From Lysinibacillus macroides (GTDB lineage Bacteria > Bacillota > Bacilli > Bacillales_A > Planococcaceae), in assembly GCF_001281525.1 (NCBI RefSeq), contig NZ_LGCI01000008.1, positions 194,072-258,071 on the forward strand: 64,000 nucleotides of DNA. The letters are read 5' to 3'. Below the pieces are notes generated by a model. The model worked only from the letters and a program-made list of their open reading frames with translations. It was not told where the DNA came from and did not search any database. Below are positions 45,301-52,628 of the stretch, one piece after another (positions within the stretch are counted from its first letter, which is position 1; the number at the start of each line of letters is the position of its first letter). Both the position numbers and the translations under genes were made by a program.

Positions 45301-45718
45301 GGCAATTTATAAATTAAACAATAATAAGGCATTGACGGCAAAGGATGTAGAAATGCTTGAAAACATCTTATGGAACGAACTTGGAACAAAAGAAGATTAT
45401 GAGAAAGACTTTGGTGATACTCCGATCACTAAACTCGTCCGTCAAATTGTTGGATTAGATCCTCAAGCAGCAAATGCAGCTTTTTCTGAGTTTCTATCAG
45501 AAGAACGATTAAATCTTAATCAAATTCGATTTGTAAAATTGATTGTTGATTATGTCGTGAAAAATGGAACTCTTGATAAGAAGGTGCTGCAGCAAGAGCC
45601 GTTTAAGACTGTGGGAAGTATTGTTGAATTGTTTAAGGATAATATGGACGATGCAAAACGTATTATTGCAGTTATCGATGAGATTAATAGAAATGCTGAA
45701 GTGTTTACCGGGGCTTAA
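42380..45718 (+). CDS. hsdR: Type I restriction endonuclease subunit
   Basis: The 1112-aa HsdR starts at GTG behind GGGAGGGG. Residues 1-130 resemble DUF4145, residues of about 240-260 hold the PD-(D/E)xK nuclease (VDYVLFGDNGKPLAVVEAKR), Walker A MATGSGKTRTA is near 368, and the DESH box near 469, followed by SF2 helicase motifs (SVDMLDTGVDIPEV, QMIGRGTR). It translocates DNA and cuts unmethylated DNA. The gene appears intact. An inverted repeat 56 nt after its stop could be its terminator. Confidence 0.96.
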   Translation: MSNFSFLKDKKQYKSFTNACVEAEKALIVSPAVSAIQSRRALELAVKWVYSFDSAAMIPYQDNLSSLIHDSNFLAIIDEDLLPLMKYIVKLGNVAVHTNAPISRDEAVLSLHHLHQFISWIDYCYSDEFTAGEFDESFLQFGEEKRVRPEELKDLYEQLSSKDKKLEEVMKENEHLRKSVTEKREHNTKDYNFQVDELKEFETRLKYIDLDLKIAGWEFNKDIIREYEVQGMPNNAGTGYVDYVLFGDNGKPLAVVEAKRTSKDPKIGRQQAKLYADCIETMTGTRPVIFYTNGFETYIWHDPYPPRKVSGFYNKEELSLLMDRREMKRPLKDIQINDSISNRYYQKEAILAVCDALTRNQRKSLLVMATGSGKTRTAISIVDVLARHNWVKNVLFLADRKTLLSQAYKNFNTLMPSLTICNLLDNKDNPEESRMVFSTYPTMMNAIDDVRRKDGKKLFTVGHFDLIIIDESHRSIYKKYRSIFDYFDGILLGLTATPKDEIDKNTYEVFDLENGVPTYAYELEQAVNDGYLVDYRTIETKMRFLEDGIHYDDLSDEEKEKYEETFDEEDFREDIDSSALNEWLFNDNTIDTVLKNLMEKGIRVEGGDKLGKTIIFAKNHNHAERITERFDILFPEYKGDFARVIDYSVNYYQTLIDDFSEVKKLPQIAVSVDMLDTGVDIPEVVNLVFFKKVRSKSKFWQMIGRGTRLCPDLLGIGEDKTHFLIFDYCGNFDFFRENPKGMDGQVGKSLTEKLFNAKVDIIRELQGLDYQTEEYVAHRNELVNVVTKEVLSLDNENFRVRQHLQYVEKFKNRTNWNTLSVLDTNEIKDHISPIIVPMNDDEFAKRFDLVMYTIELAKLQTRNATKPIRSVIKTAEALSKLGTIPQVLEAKPIIDKVLTEEFWDSADIFELDSVRAALRDLIKFIEKETQKIYFTNFQDEVLEVNENGPMYNVNDLKSYKKKVHHYLNQHKDQMAIYKLNNNKALTAKDVEMLENILWNELGTKEDYEKDFGDTPITKLVRQIVGLDPQAANAAFSEFLSEERLNLNQIRFVKLIVDYVVKNGTLDKKVLQQEPFKTVGSIVELFKDNMDDAKRIIAVIDEINRNAEVFTGA

Positions 45719-45773
45719 AAGCAAGTACTAATCAATTGTTACGACACTATGATTTAGAAGTAACAACATCATG

Positions 45774-45820
45774 AATAAGCAGAAGTGTTCCTCAGCAATA
45801 GGATCTTCTGCTTATTTTTA
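45774..45820 (+). terminator. Hairpin between hsdR and the CBASS operon
   Basis: AATAAGCAGAAG (45774-45785) and CTTCTGCTTATT (45805-45816) are perfectly complementary over 12 bp with a 19-nt loop, followed by TTTAT. It could end the hsdR transcript or attenuate read-through into the defence operon. It lies inside the longest possible ORF of the effector gene, which argues for the later start at 45867. Confidence 0.7.
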
Positions 45821-45866
45821 TCCTGTTAAGGTTGTAGGTGATAAGTCAATGGAGGAAAATATTTAT

Positions 45867-46466
45867 GTGAAACAAGTAAAAAAACTAAGGAAAAAAGCGG
45901 AGAATTCAAGAAATGCTTATTTTATGTTAACCAAAAGGTATAAATTTTATAGTAATTCGCTACATTTTTTTATCTTAGTTGGATCAACTATAATAGCCAT
46001 TTTAACTTTTGCAAATTTTGATGTGTTTTTACCTCTAATAAAGGACCTAACAGATTCAACATACAAACTTTCTATTGGACTAATTGCATCTTCGGTATTT
46101 ATCCTAACCGTAATTGAGGAATTTCTTAAATTGTCAAATAAGTCATCGGAATATGAAAGCTCAGGAAAACAATTAACATCTTTTATCAGATATGCGGATT
46201 CAGTAGAGAAACGAGAAAATATTAATGATGAAGATTTGGCACAACTAACTCTTTACTACACATTAATATGTGAATCTACACCTATTATTCCAGATAAGTT
46301 CTTTTTTAAAGCCAAAAGACAACTCTACAGAAAAATCGAGTTGAGTAAGGAATTGGAAAAAAATCCGGATACTATCTTATGGCTTTATAAAGTAAAGAGA
46401 TTTAGAAAAGAGGTAAATTCTCTGTTTAAGAAGGGAGATATTGATAAGAATGACGAGGGAAAATGA
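45867..46466 (+). CDS. SLATT-like 2TM effector of CBASS
   Basis: The 199-aa protein has an N-terminal charged helix (VKKLRKKAENSRNAYFMLTKRY), two transmembrane helices at about 31-49 and 66-84 and a helical cytoplasmic end, the layout of SLATT domain effectors, which are thought to open the membrane on receiving a cyclic oligonucleotide. GGAGG stands 11 nt before the GTG at 45867; ATGs at 45771 and 45849 lack a site or overlap it, and the first lies in a hairpin. It overlaps the next gene by 17 nt. Assignment as effector rests on topology and on the operon. Confidence 0.8.
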   Translation: MKQVKKLRKKAENSRNAYFMLTKRYKFYSNSLHFFILVGSTIIAILTFANFDVFLPLIKDLTDSTYKLSIGLIASSVFILTVIEEFLKLSNKSSEYESSGKQLTSFIRYADSVEKRENINDEDLAQLTLYYTLICESTPIIPDKFFFKAKRQLYRKIELSKELEKNPDTILWLYKVKRFRKEVNSLFKKGDIDKNDEGK

Positions 46467-47025
46467 CTCCGTTCTAGTGTTAGCAAGTGGTGGCATTGAT
46501 TCTACCGCTTTAATAGAATATTACGCGTCAAAAAAATATAAGGTTTCTGCACTGTTTTTCGATTATGGACAGATTAGTCGTACGAAAGAGCTACAAGCCG
46601 TTAGGAAAGTATGTAGTTATTATGGAATTAAACTAGAAGAAGCTCAATTAGGATTCACTTTAAAAAATACTAGTGGAGAATTTATAGGGAGAAATGCACT
46701 ATTTATTACATCTGCATTTAATTTTTTACCAAATAATTATTCTAAAATATCTATAGGGATTCATTCAGGTACACCTTATTATGATTGCTCAAAGACGTTT
46801 GTTGAAGATTTTCAAAGAATCGTAGATGGCTATTTTGAAGGAACAGTTTTAATTGATGTACCATTTGTTGAATTTACAAAGGGTCAAATTATTGAATATT
46901 GTTTACAAGAAAATGTGCCAATAAATCTTACATACAGCTGTGAAAATGGTTATGAAAAAAACTGTGGTAAGTGTTTATCTTGCTTAGATAGGAGAGAATT
47001 TCTTGGAAAAAGTGACCTTATGTGA
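46450..47025 (+). CDS. QueC-like enzyme of type IV CBASS (Cap9-like)
   Basis: QueC makes 7-cyano-7-deazaguanine from the carboxy form with ATP. The 191-aa protein keeps the PP-loop SGGIDS (13-18) and the zinc site C164, C172, C175, C178. Related enzymes are the Cap9 proteins of type IV CBASS, recently reported to take part in linking a deazaguanine to the CD-NTase N-terminus. The ATG at 46450 has AAGGGAG 12 nt upstream; a TTG at 46441 is too close to it. It overlaps both neighbours, so it is translated with them. No queD, queE or queF is nearby, so a host queuosine role is unlikely. Confidence 0.9.
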   Translation: MTRENDSVLVLASGGIDSTALIEYYASKKYKVSALFFDYGQISRTKELQAVRKVCSYYGIKLEEAQLGFTLKNTSGEFIGRNALFITSAFNFLPNNYSKISIGIHSGTPYYDCSKTFVEDFQRIVDGYFEGTVLIDVPFVEFTKGQIIEYCLQENVPINLTYSCENGYEKNCGKCLSCLDRREFLGKSDLM

Positions 47026-47977
47026 AGAAAGAGTAATTAGTATAATTGAGACCAGTACTCCAGTATTAATACCTTCCTTTTCGAGCAAAGGTATAAAGCA
47101 GTTTGATAAGACTTTCTATTCATTAAAAGATTACCTATCAGAAGTAACCTTATTTAGTGCCTACGATTTATATTACAAACTAGTTGATAAAGAGCTTATC
47201 TATGAAACTGATATGTTGTTTATAGATAGTGGTGGATATGAGGCATCAATTGAACCTGATTTATCCGAAATATATGGGTTTGGTCATAATCCTAATGATT
47301 GGAAAGAGGAATTATATCTTAATCAAATCGACACTTTGGAAGAACTTTCAAATATTGTATTAATAAACTATGATTATCCTAAGATCCCTTTTTCCGAACA
47401 AGTGAATAGAGCAAAATCAATTTTTACGAAGTATCCATCGTTTGCTAGTGATTTTTTAATAAAGCCTGATACAATATTTGGAAAATTCGATATGGAAAAA
47501 CTTTTGGAGGATTTACAACTCTGCTCTAATTTTTCTGTCATAGGATTTACCGAAAAAGAGCTAGGATTATCTGTTTTTGAAAGATGTAGAAACATTTATA
47601 AGATAAGAAAACGACTAAATCAAATTGGGTTGAATAAACCTATTCATATTTTTGGCTGTTTAGATCCGTTAAATATCATAACTTACTTTTTATGCGGTGC
47701 CGATATTTTTGATGGATTATCTTGGTTAAGATATGGATTCCAAAGTAACCGGCCTATTTATATTAATAGCTATGCTATTTCCAGTGGAAAGTGGATGTAT
47801 ACTAACGATGAAGTCAGGATTATAACGTACCTAGAAAATATTAAGATACTAAATGCTTTAAAGCATAAAATGAAACTTTATATTAAAGAGAAGGATTTAT
47901 CAGTGTTTGAATTAGACCAGCAGACCGAAACGGAAATATTCAACCTTATGGAAATAATTAAAGAAGAGGGGTTTTAA
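47003..47977 (+). CDS. TGT-like enzyme of type IV CBASS (Cap10-like)
   Basis: tRNA-guanine transglycosylases exchange a base using two Asp residues. This 324-aa protein keeps FIDSGGYE (D75) and GADIFDG (D237), the two TGT signature regions, and ends with YLENIKILNALKHKMKLYI, like the TGT C-terminal helix. The zinc site CxCxxC...H of true TGTs is not seen, so it is a diverged relative. The start is TTG at 47003 with AGGAGAG upstream and it overlaps the QueC-like gene by 23 nt. Its stop precedes the CD-NTase start by 1 nt. Confidence 0.85.
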   Translation: MEKVTLCEERVISIIETSTPVLIPSFSSKGIKQFDKTFYSLKDYLSEVTLFSAYDLYYKLVDKELIYETDMLFIDSGGYEASIEPDLSEIYGFGHNPNDWKEELYLNQIDTLEELSNIVLINYDYPKIPFSEQVNRAKSIFTKYPSFASDFLIKPDTIFGKFDMEKLLEDLQLCSNFSVIGFTEKELGLSVFERCRNIYKIRKRLNQIGLNKPIHIFGCLDPLNIITYFLCGADIFDGLSWLRYGFQSNRPIYINSYAISSGKWMYTNDEVRIITYLENIKILNALKHKMKLYIKEKDLSVFELDQQTETEIFNLMEIIKEEGF

Positions 47978-47978
47978 A

Positions 47979-48860
47979 TTGGGAGGAAGCGGTGGATGGA
48001 ATGTACCCAGTAAAACATTAAAAGAACTGTTAGAAGAAAAGGCAAAACAAAGGCAAAAAGAAAATGATAGAGAAATAAATGACTTTCTACAATCCTTGTT
48101 AAAAGAACTAAATAATCGTGATACTGAACAGGTACAAAAACATCTTAACACGTTAAAGGCTGCAATTGAAAAAGAAATTGACGGAGCTGTTGATCTTTTA
48201 TTCGGTGGTTCATTAAGTAAACACACCTATGCACAGGGATTAAGTGACATTGATATGTTAGTACGAATTAACAATACTCAATTAGCTAATGCCAAACCAC
48301 AAGAGGTCTTAGACTATTTTGCAAAACAAATAAAGACCAGATTACCAAAGACTGAAGTAAAAAAAGGAGATTTGGCTGTCACCGTTAAATTTAGCAGTGG
48401 ATATGAGGTTCAATTATTACCAAGTATAAAAACTGCCACTGGATATAAAATTGCAAAACCGGGTTTAAATGAATGGAGCAATGTTATCAAACCCAAAAAA
48501 TTTGCTGAGAAATTAACTAGTGTTAATCAATCCAATGGTGGCAAGATAATTCCGATGATAAAGCTGTTTAAGATGATTAACGATCAATTTCCAAAGAAAG
48601 CCCAGCTTTCAGGTTATCACATTGAATCACTTGCGATTGAAGCTTTTAAGAATAGACAAGTATATCCAAAGACAGTTAAAGAAGCCTTACAAAAGTTTTG
48701 CGAGCATTCAAGAACAACGGTGTTAAGTCCCATCAAGGAGAGTACCGGCCAGTCTATACATGTAGACGATTATTTAGGAGGGAAAAATAGCGATATTAGA
48801 AGAAGAATCAGTAATAATATTAGAATCATACAAAAAAAATCGATAATGCAAGTTCAGTAG
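47979..48860 (+). CDS. CD-NTase (cyclic oligonucleotide synthase) of CBASS
   Basis: The 293-aa protein makes a nucleotide second messenger in response to phage. The polymerase-beta signature is GGS (76-78) with D90-I-D92; at the place of the third acidic residue the sequence is EVQLLPS (143-149). The start is TTG at 47979, with GAAGAGGGG 7 nt upstream; no other start lies nearby. After Met the protein begins GGSGGWNV, a flexible glycine tail fitted for N-terminal modification. It is the last gene of the operon effector, QueC-like, TGT-like, CD-NTase. The clade and product cannot be told. Confidence 0.9.
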   Translation: MGGSGGWNVPSKTLKELLEEKAKQRQKENDREINDFLQSLLKELNNRDTEQVQKHLNTLKAAIEKEIDGAVDLLFGGSLSKHTYAQGLSDIDMLVRINNTQLANAKPQEVLDYFAKQIKTRLPKTEVKKGDLAVTVKFSSGYEVQLLPSIKTATGYKIAKPGLNEWSNVIKPKKFAEKLTSVNQSNGGKIIPMIKLFKMINDQFPKKAQLSGYHIESLAIEAFKNRQVYPKTVKEALQKFCEHSRTTVLSPIKESTGQSIHVDDYLGGKNSDIRRRISNNIRIIQKKSIMQVQ

Positions 48861-48980
48861 ATGATTGGAAAAATATTATAGAGTAAGGATGGCAAATAAT
48901 ATATTTTTTCATCTGGCCATGATTTTCTGTATTCAATACTTGAATGACCTACTGTACTGTCAAATTTATAGGAATACTGA

Positions 48981-49247
48981 TTAGGAATCTTCATCTATTT
49001 TTACAAAAGTATCACATTTCTTAGGAATAACAAAAGCAGTAAATTCCTCACCTTGTCCTTCGAGGGGCTGGTTGTTTACTGCTTTTATTAATGATGAATT
49101 TGTAAAACCCATTGGAATAGCAGGACCTTTAAACACCGCATGTAGTTCGTCTAAATATTTTCCGCAAGTTTTCCCACAAGTACATGTTTTTTCTTCCAAT
49201 TTCAGATTAAAAACGTCCATGCAGTTGGTACACATTAAAATTTTCAT
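48981..49247 (-). CDS. Small Cys-rich protein paired with XRE regulator
   Basis: The 88-aa protein has six Cys in its first 30 residues (CTNC, then CTCGKTCGKY), enough for a zinc-binding knuckle. The rest is beta-rich. It starts 20 nt after the stop of the XRE gene in the same direction, with AAGGTGAAG as ribosome site. I do not recognise the family. Confidence 0.6.
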   Translation of the reverse strand: MKILMCTNCMDVFNLKLEEKTCTCGKTCGKYLDELHAVFKGPAIPMGFTNSSLIKAVNNQPLEGQGEEFTAFVIPKKCDTFVKIDEDS

Positions 49248-49267
49248 CGGACTTCACCTTCTAACTG

Positions 49268-49630
49268 TTATTCTTTCATATACGGCAGCAATAATGTATA
49301 CAATCCCTTCTTTTGTTCCGTGGAAAGAGTAGAGATTATTTTATTTAATTCCTCGTTTAATTCTTCCTCAATATCTATTCCTGTTTTCTCGCCTTCCTCA
49401 ATGGCTAATATGGCATTTCTCTCTTCTATATTTTGAAAAAATTCACTCATAGAAATACCGAACTCATCGCATATTCTCTCCAACTGAGTAAAGGTTACTT
49501 CTTGGTTACCACCCTCAATCCTTGAAAGGGATGGTTGGGATATATTCACGATTTTCGCGAAGTCAACCATTGTATATGAATGCTCCTTTCTAAATGTTCT
49601 AATCAGCCTTCCGACTTGTAGTAAATTCAT
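49268..49630 (-). CDS. XRE-family transcriptional regulator
   Basis: The 120-aa protein has an N-terminal HTH (residues 5-62: VGRLIRTFRKEHSYTMVDFAKIV, then ISQPSLSRIEGGN) and an acidic helical C-terminus. It is divergent from the gene at 49758; the palindrome at 49711-49727 in between is a good operator candidate. It forms an operon with the small Cys-rich protein. Confidence 0.88.
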   Translation of the reverse strand: MNLLQVGRLIRTFRKEHSYTMVDFAKIVNISQPSLSRIEGGNQEVTFTQLERICDEFGISMSEFFQNIEERNAILAIEEGEKTGIDIEEELNEELNKIISTLSTEQKKGLYTLLLPYMKE

Positions 49631-49710
49631 ATATTTATCTCTCCGTCTGCAATTTTCATTCTCACTTTCATACTACATTTTTCTGATTTTACAATCAATC
49701 TCTTTCATGT

Positions 49711-49733
49711 TATCCTTTATAAGGATATATAAT
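49711..49733 (+). promoter_or_regulatory. Palindromic operator next to a TATAAT box
   Basis: TATCCTT-TAT-AAGGATA (49711-49727) is a perfect inverted repeat with a 3-nt centre. TATAAT follows at 49728-49733. It lies between the XRE gene and the plus-strand gene at 49758. Confidence 0.6.
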
Positions 49734-49757
49734 CTAAATGAATAATGGGGTGGAAAA

Positions 49758-50048
49758 ATGGTTGACGGTTTTTATAATGCGTATAGTAATTTAATTGAAG
49801 CACGATTAGCGGATATTTATAAAAGTGAAGAGTACACAGTTTTGACTGAGACAATTTTTCATGAATTCGAACAAAAATTATCAGCTAAAATTGGCGAGTT
49901 AGGAACAGAGGAAAGAGAATCTTTATTCGAAGATTTTCAAACAGCGATATTTAATCAAACGCATCATCAAAACAAACTTACTTATCGCATCGCATTTAAT
50001 GATGCATTGTCATTTTTTATGGATACAATTTTAACACAAAAAAGATAG
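49758..50048 (+). CDS. Small helical hypothetical protein
   Basis: The 96-aa protein (VDGFYNAYSNLIEARLADIYKSEEY ... AFNDALSFFMDTIL) is all-helical and recalls the short DUF6809-like proteins common in Firmicutes; this is not certain. GGGGTGG precedes the ATG. Transcription is probably controlled by the operator-like palindrome 31-47 nt upstream. Confidence 0.6.
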   Translation: MVDGFYNAYSNLIEARLADIYKSEEYTVLTETIFHEFEQKLSAKIGELGTEERESLFEDFQTAIFNQTHHQNKLTYRIAFNDALSFFMDTILTQKR

Positions 50049-50068
50049 CCATCAGGAGGTAGTAGCAT

Positions 50069-50377
50069 TTGTATTTATATCAAGGGAGATTGGTTTTCGA
50101 TATCGTGACAGCAGTAGGAGAAAAAAGTGAAGAAGCAGCAATGAAAAATGATGCTCATGAAAATTTAACAAATGAATTATTTAAGGAATTGCAAGCATTT
50201 ATTGAAGCAAAAGGTTATCAGGTACTTTCAATTGGTGTAGATTTAGAAAACTGTGGTAAAGCAGATCAAGCACAATTAAAAGCACTAGAAGAAAGTGAAA
50301 AAGACGGGAATGCTAAAGTAAAACGAATTTATAATAAAGCAAATATTACATCGCATACTATTCAAATTATAGAATAA
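50069..50377 (+). CDS. Hypothetical protein
   Basis: The 102-aa product starts at TTG with CAGGAGGT 9 nt upstream. It has a helix rich in Glu (ENLTNELFKELQAFIEAKGYQVLSIG) between strands and no motif that I know. It lies between two small genes in the same direction, probably one operon. Confidence 0.6.
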   Translation: MYLYQGRLVFDIVTAVGEKSEEAAMKNDAHENLTNELFKELQAFIEAKGYQVLSIGVDLENCGKADQAQLKALEESEKDGNAKVKRIYNKANITSHTIQIIE

Positions 50378-50398
50378 GTTTTGAAGGGATTGATATAT

Positions 50399-50827
50399 TT
50401 GTCTACTTTGGGAGATTCTGAATTTGAACTATATCAAACTACGAAAGTTCGGATAAATAAAGTCTTGGAACATGGGGTAGAAGTGAAAACTAGCAAAAGT
50501 CAGCTAGGGTTTATTCCCTTCTGTAATCTGGTTGAAGACAAATATACTTTGAAAATTGGTCAATCTTTATATGTAAGATTTTTAAGTCAAGATAAGGATT
50601 ATCTGTATTTTGCGGGAGATGATTTATTTAATCCAACCCCTTCTCCATCTTCAACGAGAACATCACATTCATCTGGTCTAGAGATGTTTCTTATAAACTA
50701 TCAAAGTAATATAGTAGATGTTATAAAGTTATTCGTAGCTGGACAATCAGTTATTGAAATATCCTCAAAACTAAACATGCCGCCAAAAGAAGTAGTGGAA
50801 ATTATCGAGAAGTTTCAATCAGAATGA
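50399..50827 (+). CDS. Hypothetical protein with S1-like and HTH-like parts
   Basis: The 142-aa protein starts at TTG 50399 (AAGGGA 9 nt upstream) rather than at TTG 50381. Residues 8-65 (KVRINKVLEHGVEVKTSKSQLGFIPFCNLVED) look like an OB fold of the S1 type, and the last 45 residues (VIKLFVAGQSVIEISSKLNMPPKEVVEII) like a helix-turn-helix. Between them is a Ser/Pro/Thr linker. An RNA- or DNA-binding role is inferred. Confidence 0.6.
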   Translation: MSTLGDSEFELYQTTKVRINKVLEHGVEVKTSKSQLGFIPFCNLVEDKYTLKIGQSLYVRFLSQDKDYLYFAGDDLFNPTPSPSSTRTSHSSGLEMFLINYQSNIVDVIKLFVAGQSVIEISSKLNMPPKEVVEIIEKFQSE

Positions 50828-50839
50828 TAATAAATAGGG

Positions 50840-50878
50840 AAACGCTTTGCACCCGTTGAATGCAGGCGTTTTTTTTTG
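50840..50878 (+). terminator. Rho-independent terminator
   Basis: AAACGC (50840-50845) and TGC pairs form a stem with GCA and GCGTTT (50866-50871), followed by a run of T. The remaining gap to 51321 holds nothing I can support except the ribosome site of the next gene. Confidence 0.75.
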
Positions 50879-51321
50879 TTTCTGCTGACCATCTTTGAGG
50901 TCAAAGTTATAAGCTTAAAGGGCATTTTAATAGGTTAAACTTAGGGGTTTACAGAAGCTATTAGTCGGCAAGAAAGGGTGATTTTCTACGTGGGAAAATG
51001 CAGTAATATCAGGGGTTCATGGACTTCAGGTATATGAAGTCGTTCATATGTATAATTGGGTATGCCTTAGTGTACCCATTTGTCCTTATGAAACTGAGGG
51101 GAAAAGGTACTTAATAGATGTATGTGGTAAGTAATCAAATAAAAAATACTCCATTCAAAGTTTAAAGGGATTTGGATAAGAATCAAAATTAATTCCTATT
51201 CGGAACTTAATACTGTCAAAATTGAACTTGAAAAGATTTTTCCTAGAAACCTGCAAGTATCCTATTAAAATATGATTTATTGCCGTTTATAATATTAAAA
51301 AGATTTTAGGAGGATTAAATA

Positions 51322-51839
51322 ATGTTTATAAAAGATATATTATTTGCATTAAATAACGGTAAAAGTGAAGAGGATTTGGCAAAAGAATTAGGAATGAATT
51401 TGACGGTGTTTAAAAATAAATTAAAGAATGCTGCAATTGAGTTTGAAGATGTGGACAAAAAATGGAACTATTATGGATCAGATGTAGAAAAATCATTAGA
51501 TAGGGACTTTACCAAAACTGTTAAAGTTTTAGGAGTAGATAGAGCATTGTTGATAGCCATAAACAAACAGTAGCTAAGGTTGATAATGCTGAAACGAAGG
51601 ATTCCGAGTACAAGTTGTTTAAAGATTATATTAATATGAATAACCAAGAGTTGCTTGCGAAGAAAACCTTCACGCTAACTGAAGAAATATACGATACAAT
51701 CAAGGGTGTTAGTAAAAAGAATTCGATGAAAATTAATGTACTAATAAACGTGTTACTGGGGCAAGGATTACGGTTTTATAATATACCGATAGAGGGGGAA
51801 ACTGCTAATAAAGGCAAAGGAATCCATTCAGATGAATAA
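51322..51839 (+). pseudogene. HTH protein gene with probable frameshift
   Basis: The first frame (51322-51573, 83 aa) has a helix-turn-helix (KSEEDLAKELGMNLTVFKNKL) and ends at TAG. The second frame is open across that stop (VAKVDNAETKDSEYKLF) and goes on to 51839 with a ribbon-helix-helix-like end (KTFTLTEEIYDTIKGVSKKNSMKINVLINVLL, cited in part). Small Firmicute regulators combine just these two parts, so one base was probably gained or lost near 51540-51570. Two separate genes cannot be excluded. AGGAGG precedes the first ATG. Confidence 0.55.
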
Positions 51840-51850
51840 TAATTTAAATT

Positions 51851-51897
51851 AGGTGTAATGTACAAGTTCGATACGGATTTGTATATTACACCTTTAT
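51851..51897 (+). terminator. Terminator after the frameshifted gene
   Basis: AGGTGTAAT (51851-51859) pairs with ATTACACCT (51885-51893), with TACAA/TTGTA inside and T-rich sequence after. Confidence 0.8.
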
Positions 51898-52268
51898 TTA
51901 TACATAACACAATGAATCTTTGCTTTCTATTGATTACGGCCAGTGAAATGTACTACCCTTGACATAGTTTTTACCACCGAATGACAAAGAATGCACGATA
52001 GAATGACAAACTGTTTACCTCTTGCAATCCGTCTTTTGATAAAAATGTAAAACAAAGTTTGAGAATGAAAATGTTTGATTGACCTTCAATAAGTTCAGTC
52101 TTCTTCAAACGGTCCAGATTAACTCTTGTATTACGTAGTAGACTTATACTGCCAATAAAGTTTGTCATAATTTGTAGGAAAAAGGACAGCAATTTGCTAT
52201 TATCTGCTATGATTTTAGTATGAAGATTACTGATAATATGAAGTGAAAAGCGGCGTAGGGGTGAAGTG

Positions 52269-52517
52269 ATGAAACGATTTGTTATACCAATTTTAAAGGA
52301 AATCGCAATAGGGCTTTTAGATGCAAAGAAGGATGAACCTGCGTTTAGCATTAAGTGTTTAAAATGCGGGTGTATTAGAGAATTAGAATATCGTTTTTCT
52401 AAAAGATCTGGGGATATAGAAGTTTTTAATGACGAAGATATTTTAAATGCTGAAGAAAACATTATATCAATTAGATGCAACAAATGTGGAAATAACTTAG
52501 ATAGCTCAGAATATTAA
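52269..52517 (+). CDS. Small zinc-ribbon-like hypothetical protein
   Basis: The 82-aa protein has two CxxC knuckles, CLKCGC near residue 30 and CNKCGN near 70, a likely zinc ribbon, behind a basic N-terminal helix (KRFVIPILKEIAIGLLDAKKD). GTAGGGGTG precedes the ATG at 52269; a GTG at 52266 is possible. Family not recognised. Confidence 0.6.
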   Translation: MKRFVIPILKEIAIGLLDAKKDEPAFSIKCLKCGCIRELEYRFSKRSGDIEVFNDEDILNAEENIISIRCNKCGNNLDSSEY

Positions 52518-52586
52518 TGTACAGTTCAACGATAATATTTATTAGAAAATGATATCCCACAATCCGTGTGATCGTGGAATACCAAA

Positions 52587-52628
52587 AGCATAAATTCTCG
52601 GTGTAAATATTGAGGATTTATGCTTTTT
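52587..52628 (+). terminator. Hairpin terminator
   Basis: AGCATAAAT (52587-52595) pairs perfectly with ATTTATGCT (52616-52624), with CTC/GAG inside and five T at the end. Beyond it, the gap to 53308 contains only one further terminator-like hairpin; the short ORFs there have no ribosome sites. Confidence 0.75.

Noticed and set aside
46450..47977. Queuosine biosynthesis or Dpd DNA modification operon
   Set aside because: No queD, queE, queF, dpd helicase or nuclease genes are adjacent; the genes are coupled to a CD-NTase and a membrane effector instead.
51971..52483. 170-codon minus-strand ORF over the zinc-ribbon gene
   Set aside because: It has no ribosome site and no recognisable domain; the plus-strand gene has CxxC motifs, GTAGGGGTG and a following terminator.
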